Shown: positions 55,664-64,000 of the stretch, one piece after another
How the letters are laid out: each line of letters opens with the position of its first letter
Position numbering within the stretch: position 1 is the stretch's first letter
Source of the DNA: Rosa chinensis
Lineage: Eukaryota > Streptophyta > Magnoliopsida > Rosales > Rosaceae
DNA: 64,000 bases
Reading direction: 5' to 3'
Assembly: GCF_002994745.2 (NCBI RefSeq)
Contig: NC_037091.1
Span: forward strand, 4,147,501-4,211,500
Notes under the pieces: model-generated
What the model was told of the DNA's origin: nothing
Databases searched by the model: none
Seen by the model: only the letters and a program-made list of their open reading frames with translations
Translations under genes and position numbers: made by a program

Positions 55664-58600
55664 CTCCCCCTTGTGCCGCTCAAATTTGGTGATGACGCTT
55701 TGATCATTGCCTCGTTAAAAACCTTGCCAGGTAACAAAAACCCTGTGGGACAAAAATAAATTTGGTCGAAGGACAAAAAGAGCACAACACATCCTTCACT
55801 CTTCGAGATCGAACATGTAGACATCATGCCTCCCCCTGATGTCAATATCTCCCCTTGATTGCTACAATCATGGGAGTTCGGATAACTTTCTCAATCCGAT
55901 GCTCTTCACATGTTTCTCGAAGGTGGATTTTGGTAACGACTTAGTAAATAAGTCCGCTACATTATCCTCTGATAGGATTTGGTTCACTTCAATATTTAGA
56001 AATGCTTGTTGTCATTTTGATGGAGGGGAGGAGGAGCACGGAAGGTGGCATTTTGCCTTGTGGGGTCCGATCCCACACTTCTATCATCTCTTTTCTCTGT
56101 AGGGATAGAACAAGCCCATATCAATCGTATCTCTCAAATATCGAAAGATTGTCTTTATACCATTCTAATGGCGTTGCGTTGGCGCAGGGCTATGTCTAGC
56201 CAGCAAGTTCATAATAATTGAGGTGTCCGGTCTTGTATTGTGCTAAGTACAATAATGCGCCTATTGTACATAAGTAAGCACTTCCGCTATTAACACGTCT
56301 TCGTCATCATCCCTGGGACGAAACGGATCCCTTTTAGGGTCAAGACTACGGACGACCATGAGAGTGCATCTTTGACTTTATCAAAATGCAAAGCATTTAT
56401 TGACACGGTATACAAGTTCTAAATCTAGACAAAACCGTGTTCTCCCAAGTTCCTTCATCTCAAGCTCGGATTTCAGGTGTTCAGCGGTTTCCCTTAACTC
56501 TCAAGGGTTCCAATTATGTTTATCAACATGAACAGCGACAATTGCAAATCCCGAACTTGTCATGAAAACGCAGGGGCATAGTTCATCATATCCCTTCCCA
56601 ATCAAGTAGTCACTTTAGTGAGCGTTTCACTCTCATTGCAAACGCTCTCCGTGGTCAAGAGCCACTTGATTTGGGTAAATGAAGTACACAAGAACCTTCA
56701 TTATATTCCGTATCTAGACCCCCATAGAGATACGTAGTGACCACATTCGTAAGCCGCATGTTTAGTTATTTGGAAACTACCAAACTGATAAGGTAGTGGA
56801 GTGCAATGACATCCATTACAAGAGAATATGTCTTCTTGCAGTTGATTCCAGGGCGTTGTGAGAAACCTTGCGCCATAAGGCGAGATTACCATATCTTTTT
56901 CTCATCATGCTATCTAACGAAGACCTATTAATGTCAATAGGTTTTATGTTAGGAGGTGTTGGCATCTCAGGCCCGAAATCCTTCCTCTTCGTTAGTGAAT
57001 CCAATTCAACCTGGATCGCATCTTTCCATTTAAGCCAATTTTCTCTACGTTGGCATTCTTCAATGGAGTAAGGTTCAATGTCATTGGTCTCAATAATTCT
57101 TCGTCCTCATGTACACTAGTGTAGTTCGTAGAGATCTCTATATTTTCAGGAATTAGTTCTAACATTGAGGCGTCCCCCAACGATGTCTCTTGGACATAAC
57201 CACAATCCAAAATATTCTCATGAGACGGATTTTGAGTATCAATGATCAATGGATCAAGTTATGCCAAACTCGCTCTCTTCTTAGGGCGAGAATCTATCGA
57301 ACCTATAGGTCTCCTACTCTCTCTAGCGGAACCCGTGGCCTATAACACCATTATGCTACCTTTGTGGCGTCCCCATACCACCATCTATGGTAGTGGTGCA
57401 GTACCCATCTTCTCTGGGTGGCACCATGTCCTCTTATGGGGACATCAATCCTTGCAGGCATGTTTGCACCAGGTATATGTGATCTCGTCACTTTTAGGGG
57501 ATCAAGATGAGACATAGTGGGGACAGACCACGATAATTCCTGTCGTTCCTGTTGAACATTGACGTTCTAATCTCCCCCTAACGACGGAAAGGCTGTCTCA
57601 TCAAAGTGACAATTCGCAAATCTAGCGAAATAGAGATCGCCTGTCAAGGGTTCTACATAGCTGACTTATAGTTGGAAACTCATGTCCAACAAATATATAT
57701 ATGCATTCGTTGCAATGACTCATGTTGATGCGCTGTGGCGGCGCAATTGGCACATGAACTGCACACTCAAATATGCATAAATACGAGATATTAGAATCGA
57801 ACTTAGTCACTAGCTGTAAAGCATATAAAAGTTGAGTGGCTGCTATGAGTCGTAGACGAATTAGCATAGCTGCATGCGTTATTGCATAACCCAAGCAGAA
57901 ATATTGGTACGCATTACCAATGTCCGGGCTACCATCGTAGTCGTTTAATGGTGGCTTTTCTGCGAGACCAATTGGGTGTGTACATGAGAATATGATACTT
58001 GATATCAATACCCAATGATATGCAATAGTCATCGAAAATTATCGATGTAAACTCTCTAGCATTATCAAGTCAAATTGACTGAATGGGATGATCTGGGTAG
58101 TGAGCCCGTAGCCATATGTTATGCGCTAGGAGTGTAGTATAAGCAGCATTACAAGTGGATAATGGCACAACACGTGACCAGCGTGTTTGAGTATCAACCA
58201 ACACCATAAAACATCTATACGGTCCGCAAGTTGGTTGATCAAATCCATAGAATTCCCTTAGATTCTTTGTAAGAATGGAATTATTTCCTCAATCTCCTTT
58301 GCATAGGATGGTCTCAATCCTAAATAACAGGCTTTATAGAACGAAACATGAGCTTTATAATCAACCAATGAAGGTTTTGGTTAAGCCATAATGTCACAAT
58401 AGACTTGAGAAGTAGAGAGAGGAGTTTATGGCGTCAATGCCATGTATTTTCCGCAGGGGGTAGGTGGCGCCAGCCATGTATGGCCGGTCTTTGCACAATC
58501 ATGGAGCCATGAGGCGCATGTGCAGCTCCTCGAACCAATTCTTGGTTCTTACTTTTCTTCGTTCTGAAAATGGATGTTCGTGTAAAGTCTTTAATACAAG

Positions 58601-59157
58601 GATCATCATGTTAAAGCCTATATGTGTCAAAATCCCATAAGTCGTCTCTCATGACATGGTCGGATTCAATAACTCAAATAGTGGTTGCATACAACCCACT
58701 GGAGCGACACATAAGTTTCTCTAATACTCGTTTATGTCCATAGTCATTAGAGGTGATGCAAAGGAACTCTGTCCATTCTCATAATGTGTTTCCACATGAA
58801 AACCATTGGCTCTTATAAAGTTCGAATTAAGGTATGTCCAAGACATTAAGTAAAAGAATTGACACTTTATTAATAGGCAATGATTACATCAAAGTTTCCG
58901 AAATCTAATCCAAAATAAAATCAAAGTAAGACACATTGTAGTCACTCTATCCGTTTGGTAACTCCAATCAAATATGACTAGGAAAGTAGAGAGACGTTGG
59001 TGGAGCGAGGCTCTCTTAAGTACAAATAATCTCAATGATTTTCCTAGACATCACATTTTATTGGGTCCACCACATAAGAAAGAGTTAATACAATTGTCAT
59101 TTATTGACTAAGGCAAATTGCCATTACAAAAGTTCTTGGAAAAATAAAAGGACTAAT
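55664..59157 (-). pseudogene. Degenerate Copia pol (integrase, reverse transcriptase, RNase H)
   Basis: Conserved pieces appear in the right order for Copia but in several frames with frequent stops: integrase core near 58055 (LDNAREFTS, preceded by a TGA), a downstream integrase piece 57622-58032, the connector at 56992-57249, RT start at 56816-57004 (LDSLTKRKDFGPE, then HNALESTARR), and RNase H end at about 55862-55960. The RT catalytic YVDD box was not found. It cannot make a polyprotein. Confidence 0.75.
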
Positions 59158-60267
59158 CTAATCAAAGTCTGCTACATCCTTGTGCACTTCATCTTCAGCT
59201 TTGAAGTCATTTATGGTGAGATTGATATCTCTACCATCTTCTTCTTCTTCTGCAAGGTACACTTCTTGCTCTCTCAGGTCCCTATATGCCCTATATCTTG
59301 CAGCTAGTTCCTCGCTTGCCTTGCATTGCTTGAACCAATGCTCAGTTGATCCACATCGATGACACTCATCATTGTGGTTGCCTCCCTTTAATTGAGGTGC
59401 ACGTTGTGGGCGTTGTGGGCGTTCCCTAGGAGGGTTGGTGCCACCACCACGACCCATTGAGCCACCATTACGGCTAGGGATACCACGACCCCCTCTCCCA
59501 CGTGTGGCATTACCACCACGTATATCCACACCAAACTTGCGGTTTCCTTCCTGGTTAGGGGGGTTATATGGGCCCATACGTCCCTCATGTCCCCCATTCT
59601 TAGGGTACCGCTCCTTGTGCCCTCTTTTGGGTGCATTATAATTCGCCTCATGAACGCTCTTAGTTCTAATGGGCCTTGAATTATAATTCCTCACGAGTAT
59701 GTTATCATGTTTCTCAGCTACAGATATAACATTGATAAGCTGATGAAACCTCTTGATCCGTCCAGCATTGACTTCAGTACGGTATTGCTTTGATACCACA
59801 ATGGCTGAAATGGGGAAGGTGGAAAGAGTTTTCTCAATTAGCTCTTGCTCTGTGACAGGTTGTCCACAAAACCTCAACATGGACTGTATGCGAAGAGCTT
59901 CTGAATTATATTCAGCAACAGACTTGAAATCAGTAAAGCGCAGGTTGTTCCATTGAACCTTCAAGTCAGGAAGGAGGGAATCTTGGACATTGCCAAAGCG
60001 CTCTTCTAGCGCTACCCATAGCTCTCTTGCATTCTTGATCGACATATACTCCAATCTGAGTGCCTTGTCCATATGGCGTCGCATCAAGATAACTGCTTGA
60101 GCATGCTTTGTAGGAGTTCGCACGAACACAAGATCCGGGTTAGGTGCCTGGATTATGGGTAATATTCCCTTTGAAGTGAGATGGTTCTCAACATCGGTTA
60201 CCCAACTGTGGTAATCCGAGCCTGTTGAGTCAAGCATGGGAAAGTCGAGTCTAGGTTCATTCGACAT
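59158..60267 (-). CDS. Copia gag protein (UBN2 plus zinc knuckle), intact
   Basis: Complete 369-residue frame with start MSNEPRLDFPMLDSTG, the typical Copia opening. Residues about 15-200 form the UBN2-type gag domain (DYHSWVTDVENHLTSKGI, ARELWVALEERFGN, LIEKTLSTFP). Residues about 200-300 are Arg/Gly-rich with RGG-like runs (RGGRGIPSRNGG). A CX2CX4HX4C knuckle, CHRCGSTEHWFKQC, lies at about residues 311-324, and the C-terminus is acidic. Gag packages element RNA into virus-like particles. The intact frame contrasts with the ruined pol and may allow this copy to be expressed or to supply gag in trans; expression is not shown. Confidence 0.92.
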   Translation of the reverse strand: MSNEPRLDFPMLDSTGSDYHSWVTDVENHLTSKGILPIIQAPNPDLVFVRTPTKHAQAVILMRRHMDKALRLEYMSIKNARELWVALEERFGNVQDSLLPDLKVQWNNLRFTDFKSVAEYNSEALRIQSMLRFCGQPVTEQELIEKTLSTFPISAIVVSKQYRTEVNAGRIKRFHQLINVISVAEKHDNILVRNYNSRPIRTKSVHEANYNAPKRGHKERYPKNGGHEGRMGPYNPPNQEGNRKFGVDIRGGNATRGRGGRGIPSRNGGSMGRGGGTNPPRERPQRPQRAPQLKGGNHNDECHRCGSTEHWFKQCKASEELAARYRAYRDLREQEVYLAEEEEDGRDINLTINDFKAEDEVHKDVADFD

Positions 60268-60424
60268 CCTGAAAATAAGAAGAGAAGATATATTAGTTTC
60301 GGAGTTAAACTTCCATGAAAACTAAAACAATAGGATTTCCGAGCTATGCTGCCAAGAAATCAATTTCCAAGAATCTCTTTTGGATTAGACCAAACAATAA
60401 TGTTTTAATATGGTCACAATTTGA

Positions 60425-60535
60425 TGCTTACGGACGCTCTTAGTCCAAGCATTGTGAACGCTCTTAGTTCACACGAACATTCTTAGTTCACACGAACATT
60501 CTTAGTTCGTTTAATTATGAACACTCTTAGTTCGT
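60425..60535 (-). repeat. Short repeat cluster in the Copia leader
   Basis: The phrase GAAC(A/G)(C/T)TCTTAGTTC occurs about four times at 60456, 60475, 60494 and 60519, with a diverged copy at 60431. The same phrase in gag (about 59645) encodes RTKSVH, and similar phrases sit in the leader of the related relic near 54665-54715. Confidence 0.75.
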
Positions 60536-60749
60536 TAAGCGTGAATCCTCACAATTCCGCTTTGTTAAATATCAAAATCATTTGGCAACATATATTCCAA
60601 TATTTGCAGAAAATAAAAGGAATTTAAATACAAGAAAGCAGCAACCTTAATTATAAAAACTTACGTGATTGTTCTTGGCTTGAAGACACGCGCGTGTAGC
60701 TAAATTAGAATTGCTGGAATCTGGTCGGAAATTGGCAGTTGGTGGGCTG

Positions 60750-61010
60750 CCCTTCTCCCTTCCTTTTTTTTTCTTCCTCTTTTTTTTTTTTTTTTTCCCG
60801 GGCCCAGCCCTTCTCCCTTCCTTTTTTTTTCTTCTTCCTCATTTTTTTTCTTCTTTCTTTTCGCGTCTTCTTTCTTCCTTCTGGTTCTTCTCATTCTTTC
60901 TTTCTTTCCTCTGTTCTTCTTTTCTTCTTTTCTTCTGGGCCCACTCCTTCCCCTTCTTCTGTGCGTCTTCTTCTTCTTTTGTTTTCTGTTTTTTTTTTTT
61001 TCTTTCTTCG
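60750..61010. repeat. ~260-bp homopyrimidine/homopurine tract in the Copia leader
   Basis: Almost only C and T on the plus strand, with two near-identical blocks opening CCCTTCTCCCTTCC (about 60751 and 60808). The lysine/glutamate-rich minus-strand frame across it is a composition artefact. Confidence 0.85.
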
Positions 61011-61447
61011 CTGGCAAAATGTGTGCAGCTTCGGCAGCAGCAGGAGGTTCGGGTAGGTGTGCAGGCGGGTTGCAGGGCTGGCTGCATGAGCATGGGCTGC
61101 TAGGCGCGCTGGCTGCAGGTCGTGCTATTCACGGCTTAGGCTGCTGGAGGCAGGACGCGTGCGGCAGTTCGTAGGAAGCAGTGCGGGCTGTGCAGCAGGA
61201 AGGTGCAGGGGAGCGTGCGGTTGTGCAGCAAGAAGAAGCGGGGGCTGCTGTGCAGGTCGGAAGGGACTTGCGGTTTGCTGCAGAAGGATGGGGTAGAGCT
61301 AAGGGCTGCTGTGGGAGGCTGGCAGGAGCAGGTGCGGCAGGGGGCTGCGGTGTGCAGCAAGGGTTGAAGGTTGTGGCAGGTTTTTGTGGTGGTAAGTTTT
61401 AGGTTTTTTTTTTCTTTGGGCTAGGGTTAGAACTCGTGCTGATAATG

Positions 61448-61623
61448 TATTGTAGGAGAATGGAATTGTGTGTTTATTATTGATAATAGGAGCCCTTATA
61501 TAGGGAGTTACAAGGTATACAAAAGGTAAGAGAATCCGAATACAATTGAATACCTATAATACTTTCCTATTACAATTCTAAACACTAATTTGTAGAGGCA
61601 CACTATGTCGACATCCTTCAATA
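61448..61623 (-). repeat. 5' LTR of the 6.1-kb Copia element
   Basis: 176 bp; the ends have mutated from TG..CA to TA..TA. The TSD GCTGG follows at 61624-61628. Confidence 0.93.
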
Positions 61624-62041
61624 GCTGGTACACAAATGCTAGAAGGGGACTTCAAATCTCATAACCCGGATTCTAAGCGTCAAAGTCAGTTTAGGATCCT
61701 TGTCTGGAATATCTCTCAGTTCGAGTAGGAATCCTATGTCCAGGTGAATATATAATCTTAATTTTGAAGTCAAATTGTGGCATACATGCTGGACTCTTAA
61801 ATTAGAATCAATCCAGCTGGTCATCAATTTTTAAGCTTAAATTGACTCATCCAAGACAATTTTTATATTGAAAAGAGTCGGTCTTGTACCGCTTGATTTT
61901 TAGTTTTCAATTACAAAGTCGGTGGATCGTTGTTGGAGTTGTGCATCAGTCTCATTGGTTCCAGTTATGCATCAGTCTCCGCATTGGAGCAGTCATTTTA
62001 TATTACAAGCAAAGAGTGCCAGTCATGGAAGGCGCGTCCCG

Positions 62042-62047
62042 CACGTG
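62042..62047 (+). promoter_or_regulatory. G-box (CACGTG) upstream of the CNL
   Basis: The palindromic core, within GCACGTGGCC, lies 40 bases upstream of the TATA box. Such cores bind bZIP or bHLH factors; a role here is only inferred. Confidence 0.35.
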
Positions 62048-62085
62048 GCCACTTGTAGGAGTAATTGGACGGAGGCAAATGAGTC

Positions 62086-62094
62086 TATATAAAT
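62086..62094 (+). promoter_or_regulatory. TATA box of the CNL gene
   Basis: TATATAAAT, 77 bases upstream of the ATG, in a position compatible with a short leader. Confidence 0.6.
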
Positions 62095-62170
62095 TGAGCC
62101 AAAGACACTGGCTGCTGCACGCCCACACATTTGTAATTTCTCTGCTTTTCCATCTTTGAATTTCAACAAC

Positions 62171-64000
62171 ATGGCTGCAGCACTGGTTAATGTTCTGCTA
62201 GCGCGTTTGGCTACGCTCTCCCTTGGCAAGATCCAACGAGAGCTGAATATGGTGGTCGGGGTTAAGCAAGAAGTCAAAAATCTCACCAAGAAACTCCAAG
62301 CTATTCAAGCTGTGCTGGAGGACGCAGAGCAGAGGCAAGAGATGGAAGCCAGCGTGAAACTTTGGCTCAATGAGCTAAATGATGTTTCCCACGACATGGA
62401 TGACGTGCTCGATGAGTGGATCACTAGAGTTCTGATGCATCAAGTGGAGAAAGAAGAAAAACAAGGTACTAATTCTCTTGTTGCTACTAAGAAGAAGGTA
62501 TGCTTCCCCTTTCCTTCCTCTTGCTTTCGCTTCAGCCAGGTCAATCAATTATTTCTTCGTCACGAAATTGCTTCGAAGATAAAAGAATTGAATGAAACAT
62601 TAGCTCAGATTGATGAAAACAAACAAAGGTTTAACTTTCAAAACATCATTACAAGGGTTCCCGAACTACCTCAACGTCAAAAAACTACTTCTCTTCCCAA
62701 TGCTAAAACATTTGGTCGAGATAATGAAAAAAACCTCATAATTAGCAAGCTGCTAAGTGAGAGTACTGAAGGACAAGAGGTTCCTCTTGTCATCCCTATT
62801 GTAGGGATGGGGGGCATAGGAAAAACATCTCTTGTCAACTTAGTCTATAATGATGAAAAGATCAAATCTCATTTTGACGAGAGAATATGGGTATGTGTCT
62901 CAGATCCTTTTGAAGAGATAAAAATCGCTAAAGCTATTGTTGAAGGTCTAGAACAAGATAATACCTCAAATGAGTTGGAAACTTTGATGAGAAGCATTAA
63001 TCAATCGATTGAGGGTAAAAAGTTCCTCCTTGTTTTAGATGATGTGTGGAGCCCAAAGTTAAATCAATGGGAAGAATTAATTAAACCTCTATGTAACGGT
63101 GCTATGGGTAGTACAGTATTGGTGACCACTAGAAAAGAGGAAGTTGCTACTTTAATGAAAGCAACAACTCAATTGATCCCTCTGAAGGCGTTGGGTGAAG
63201 TATTTTGTTTGTCATTGTTCTATTACTACGCAGACATTAATGAGAGTAGTGTGTCTAAACAATTTTACGACATTGGGTTAGAGATTGTTAAAAGGTGCAA
63301 TGGGTTGCCTCTAGCTGCAAAGGCGTTAGGAAGCCTCATGCGCAATAAGAAAAAGATTCATGAATGGCGAGCTGTTTTAAATAGCAAGACATGGGAATTG
63401 GAAGAGATTCAACAAGATGTTTTTCGGCCTTTATTACTAAGTTATCTTGATTTGTCTCCAGCAATCAAACGTTGCCTTTTATATTGTGCTACATTCCCAA
63501 AAGATTTTGAATTTCAGAATGATATGTTGATTGAGTTGTGGATGTCGCAAGATTATTTATATATGGGAAGAAGACAAGAAAAGATAGCAATAGGTCAAAA
63601 TTATTTTGATGACTTAGTAAGGCGGTCTTTTTTTCAAAATGTTCGTTTATGTGTTGAAGGAGTAATAGCTTGCCAAATTCATGATATTGTACATGACTTT
63701 TTGCAATATCTAACCAAGAATGAATCTTTGATTTTGGATTTTGAGTTAGATGGCAGTGATAGAATGAAGGTGCCGAATGATAAACTCCGTCATTTGACTT
63801 TAGTTAATGCAACTGAGAGTGATTCTTTGGTATCTTTTTTACTCACTTGTAGAAATTTGCGTAGCTTCACAATTATGGGTCCATCCAGCTATAATTTCAT
63901 TACTATCTCAATGTTTGAGTTGATAGAACAGTTGAAATGTCTTAGGGCATTAAACTTGTGTAATTCCGATATAAACGATACTGGTGTTGTAAAAATTCCC
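62171..64000 (+). CDS. CC-NBS-LRR (CNL) disease-resistance protein, RGA-type, C-terminus outside window
   Basis: The frame opens at ATG 62171 and runs 610 codons without a stop to the last base, so the LRR part continues beyond the window. An Rx-type coiled-coil N-terminus (residues about 1-160) holds LQAIQAVLEDAEQRQ, WLNELNDVSHDMDDVLDEW. NB-ARC motifs are P-loop GMGGIGKT at residues 212-219, RNBS-A FDERIWVCVSDPF, kinase-2 LLVLDDVW (Asp 290-291), RNBS-B GSTVLVTTRKEE, GLPL NGLPLAAKALG (Gly 378), RNBS-D CLLYCATFPKDFEF and an MHD site written IHD (residue 503 onward). The first LRRs follow (LRHLTLVN, LRSFTIMG, LKCLRALNLC). CNLs are intracellular effector sensors that oligomerise into calcium-permeable resistosomes. 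Met to Ile in MHD is uncommon, and the stretch before GLPL (ALGEVFCLSLFYYYADIN) is diverged. No frameshift is seen. Confidence 0.93.
   Translation, partial: MAAALVNVLLARLATLSLGKIQRELNMVVGVKQEVKNLTKKLQAIQAVLEDAEQRQEMEASVKLWLNELNDVSHDMDDVLDEWITRVLMHQVEKEEKQGTNSLVATKKKVCFPFPSSCFRFSQVNQLFLRHEIASKIKELNETLAQIDENKQRFNFQNIITRVPELPQRQKTTSLPNAKTFGRDNEKNLIISKLLSESTEGQEVPLVIPIVGMGGIGKTSLVNLVYNDEKIKSHFDERIWVCVSDPFEEIKIAKAIVEGLEQDNTSNELETLMRSINQSIEGKKFLLVLDDVWSPKLNQWEELIKPLCNGAMGSTVLVTTRKEEVATLMKATTQLIPLKALGEVFCLSLFYYYADINESSVSKQFYDIGLEIVKRCNGLPLAAKALGSLMRNKKKIHEWRAVLNSKTWELEEIQQDVFRPLLLSYLDLSPAIKRCLLYCATFPKDFEFQNDMLIELWMSQDYLYMGRRQEKIAIGQNYFDDLVRRSFFQNVRLCVEGVIACQIHDIVHDFLQYLTKNESLILDFELDGSDRMKVPNDKLRHLTLVNATESDSLVSFLLTCRNLRSFTIMGPSSYNFITISMFELIEQLKCLRALNLCNSDINDTGVVKIP

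Larger units (their letters stand above)
55488..61623 (-). mobile_element. Ty1/Copia LTR retrotransposon, near complete, 6.1 kb
   Basis: LTRs of 176 bp at 61448-61623 (5' in element sense) and 55488-55663 (3') differ at seven positions (about 4 percent). The TSD GCTGG is at 55483-55487 and 61624-61628. On the minus strand the primer-binding region TTATCAGCACGAG follows the 5' LTR, and CAAGGGGGAG precedes the 3' LTR as polypurine tract. Order in element sense: long leader (61447-60268), gag (60267-59158), then pol with recognisable pieces: integrase LDNAREFTS near 58055, the RT entry LDSLTKRKDFGPE near 57000, and RNase H end DLFTKSLPKSTFEKH near 55930. Pol has many stops, so the copy is non-autonomous although gag is intact. 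Confidence 0.92.
61629..62170 (+). other. Promoter region and leader of the CNL gene
   Basis: No gene here. It holds a G-box CACGTG (62042-62047), a TATA box (62086-62094) and a leader of about 50-60 bases before the ATG at 62171. Confidence 0.55.

Noticed and set aside
60700..61017. Lysine/glutamate-rich minus-strand ORF, and Phe/Ser-rich plus-strand ORFs over the same bases
   Set aside because: They are the two strands of the homopyrimidine tract in the Copia leader; no domain or conserved context.

Overview
The window is a stretch of plant nuclear genome from a eudicot. The evidence is spliced genes with canonical GT..AG introns, a U-box/ARM E3 ligase, PPR proteins, TIR- and CC-type NLR resistance genes, an S-protein homologue, AT-rich spacers and many plant transposon families. 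A Rosaceae source is plausible from the mix of families, but that is inference. No bacterial operon, CRISPR array, rRNA gene or tRNA gene was seen.

Layout. 1-3467 (-): 5' part of a U-box/ARM E3 ligase gene cut by the window edge. 6635-7137 (-): a small two-exon gene for a PET100-like cytochrome c oxidase assembly factor. 7.6-22 kb: gene-poor sequence with microsatellites, an orphan CIPK C-terminus, two nested MULE-like elements with exact or near-exact boundaries, a CACTA terminus, a 5'-truncated LINE and a triplicated local repeat. 22.6-25.1 kb (-): an intact 840-residue PPR gene. 31.3-34.9 kb (+): a TIR-NBS-LRR gene with frame lesions. 36.1-37.3 kb: a short internally deleted Copia element. 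37.7-38.4 kb: an intron-containing pseudogene fragment of VARICOSE. 39.0-39.5 kb: an S-protein homologue with one nonsense codon, followed by a 2.8-kb LINE with a target-site duplication. 42.8-44.2 kb (-): a kelch-like pseudogene. 44.3-53.8 kb: a second copy of the 23.25-29.71 kb region carrying a broken PPR copy, a LINE ORF1 relic, a MITE, a 1776-bp solo LTR and a second PPR pseudogene. 53.8-55.3 kb: an old Copia gag relic. 55.5-61.6 kb: a near-complete Copia element with an intact gag. 62.17 kb to the end (+): a CC-NBS-LRR gene, open to the window edge.

The two copies of the segmental duplication are useful because each supplies the empty or ancestral state for insertions and deletions in the other. 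Several transposon boundaries below are therefore defined at base level, with TSDs. I found no convincing new multi-gene system. The most useful points are the CNL gene running off the right edge, the disrupted TNL with a fresh 69-bp LRR expansion, the single-codon S-protein nonsense mutation, and the datable nested insertions in the duplicated block.
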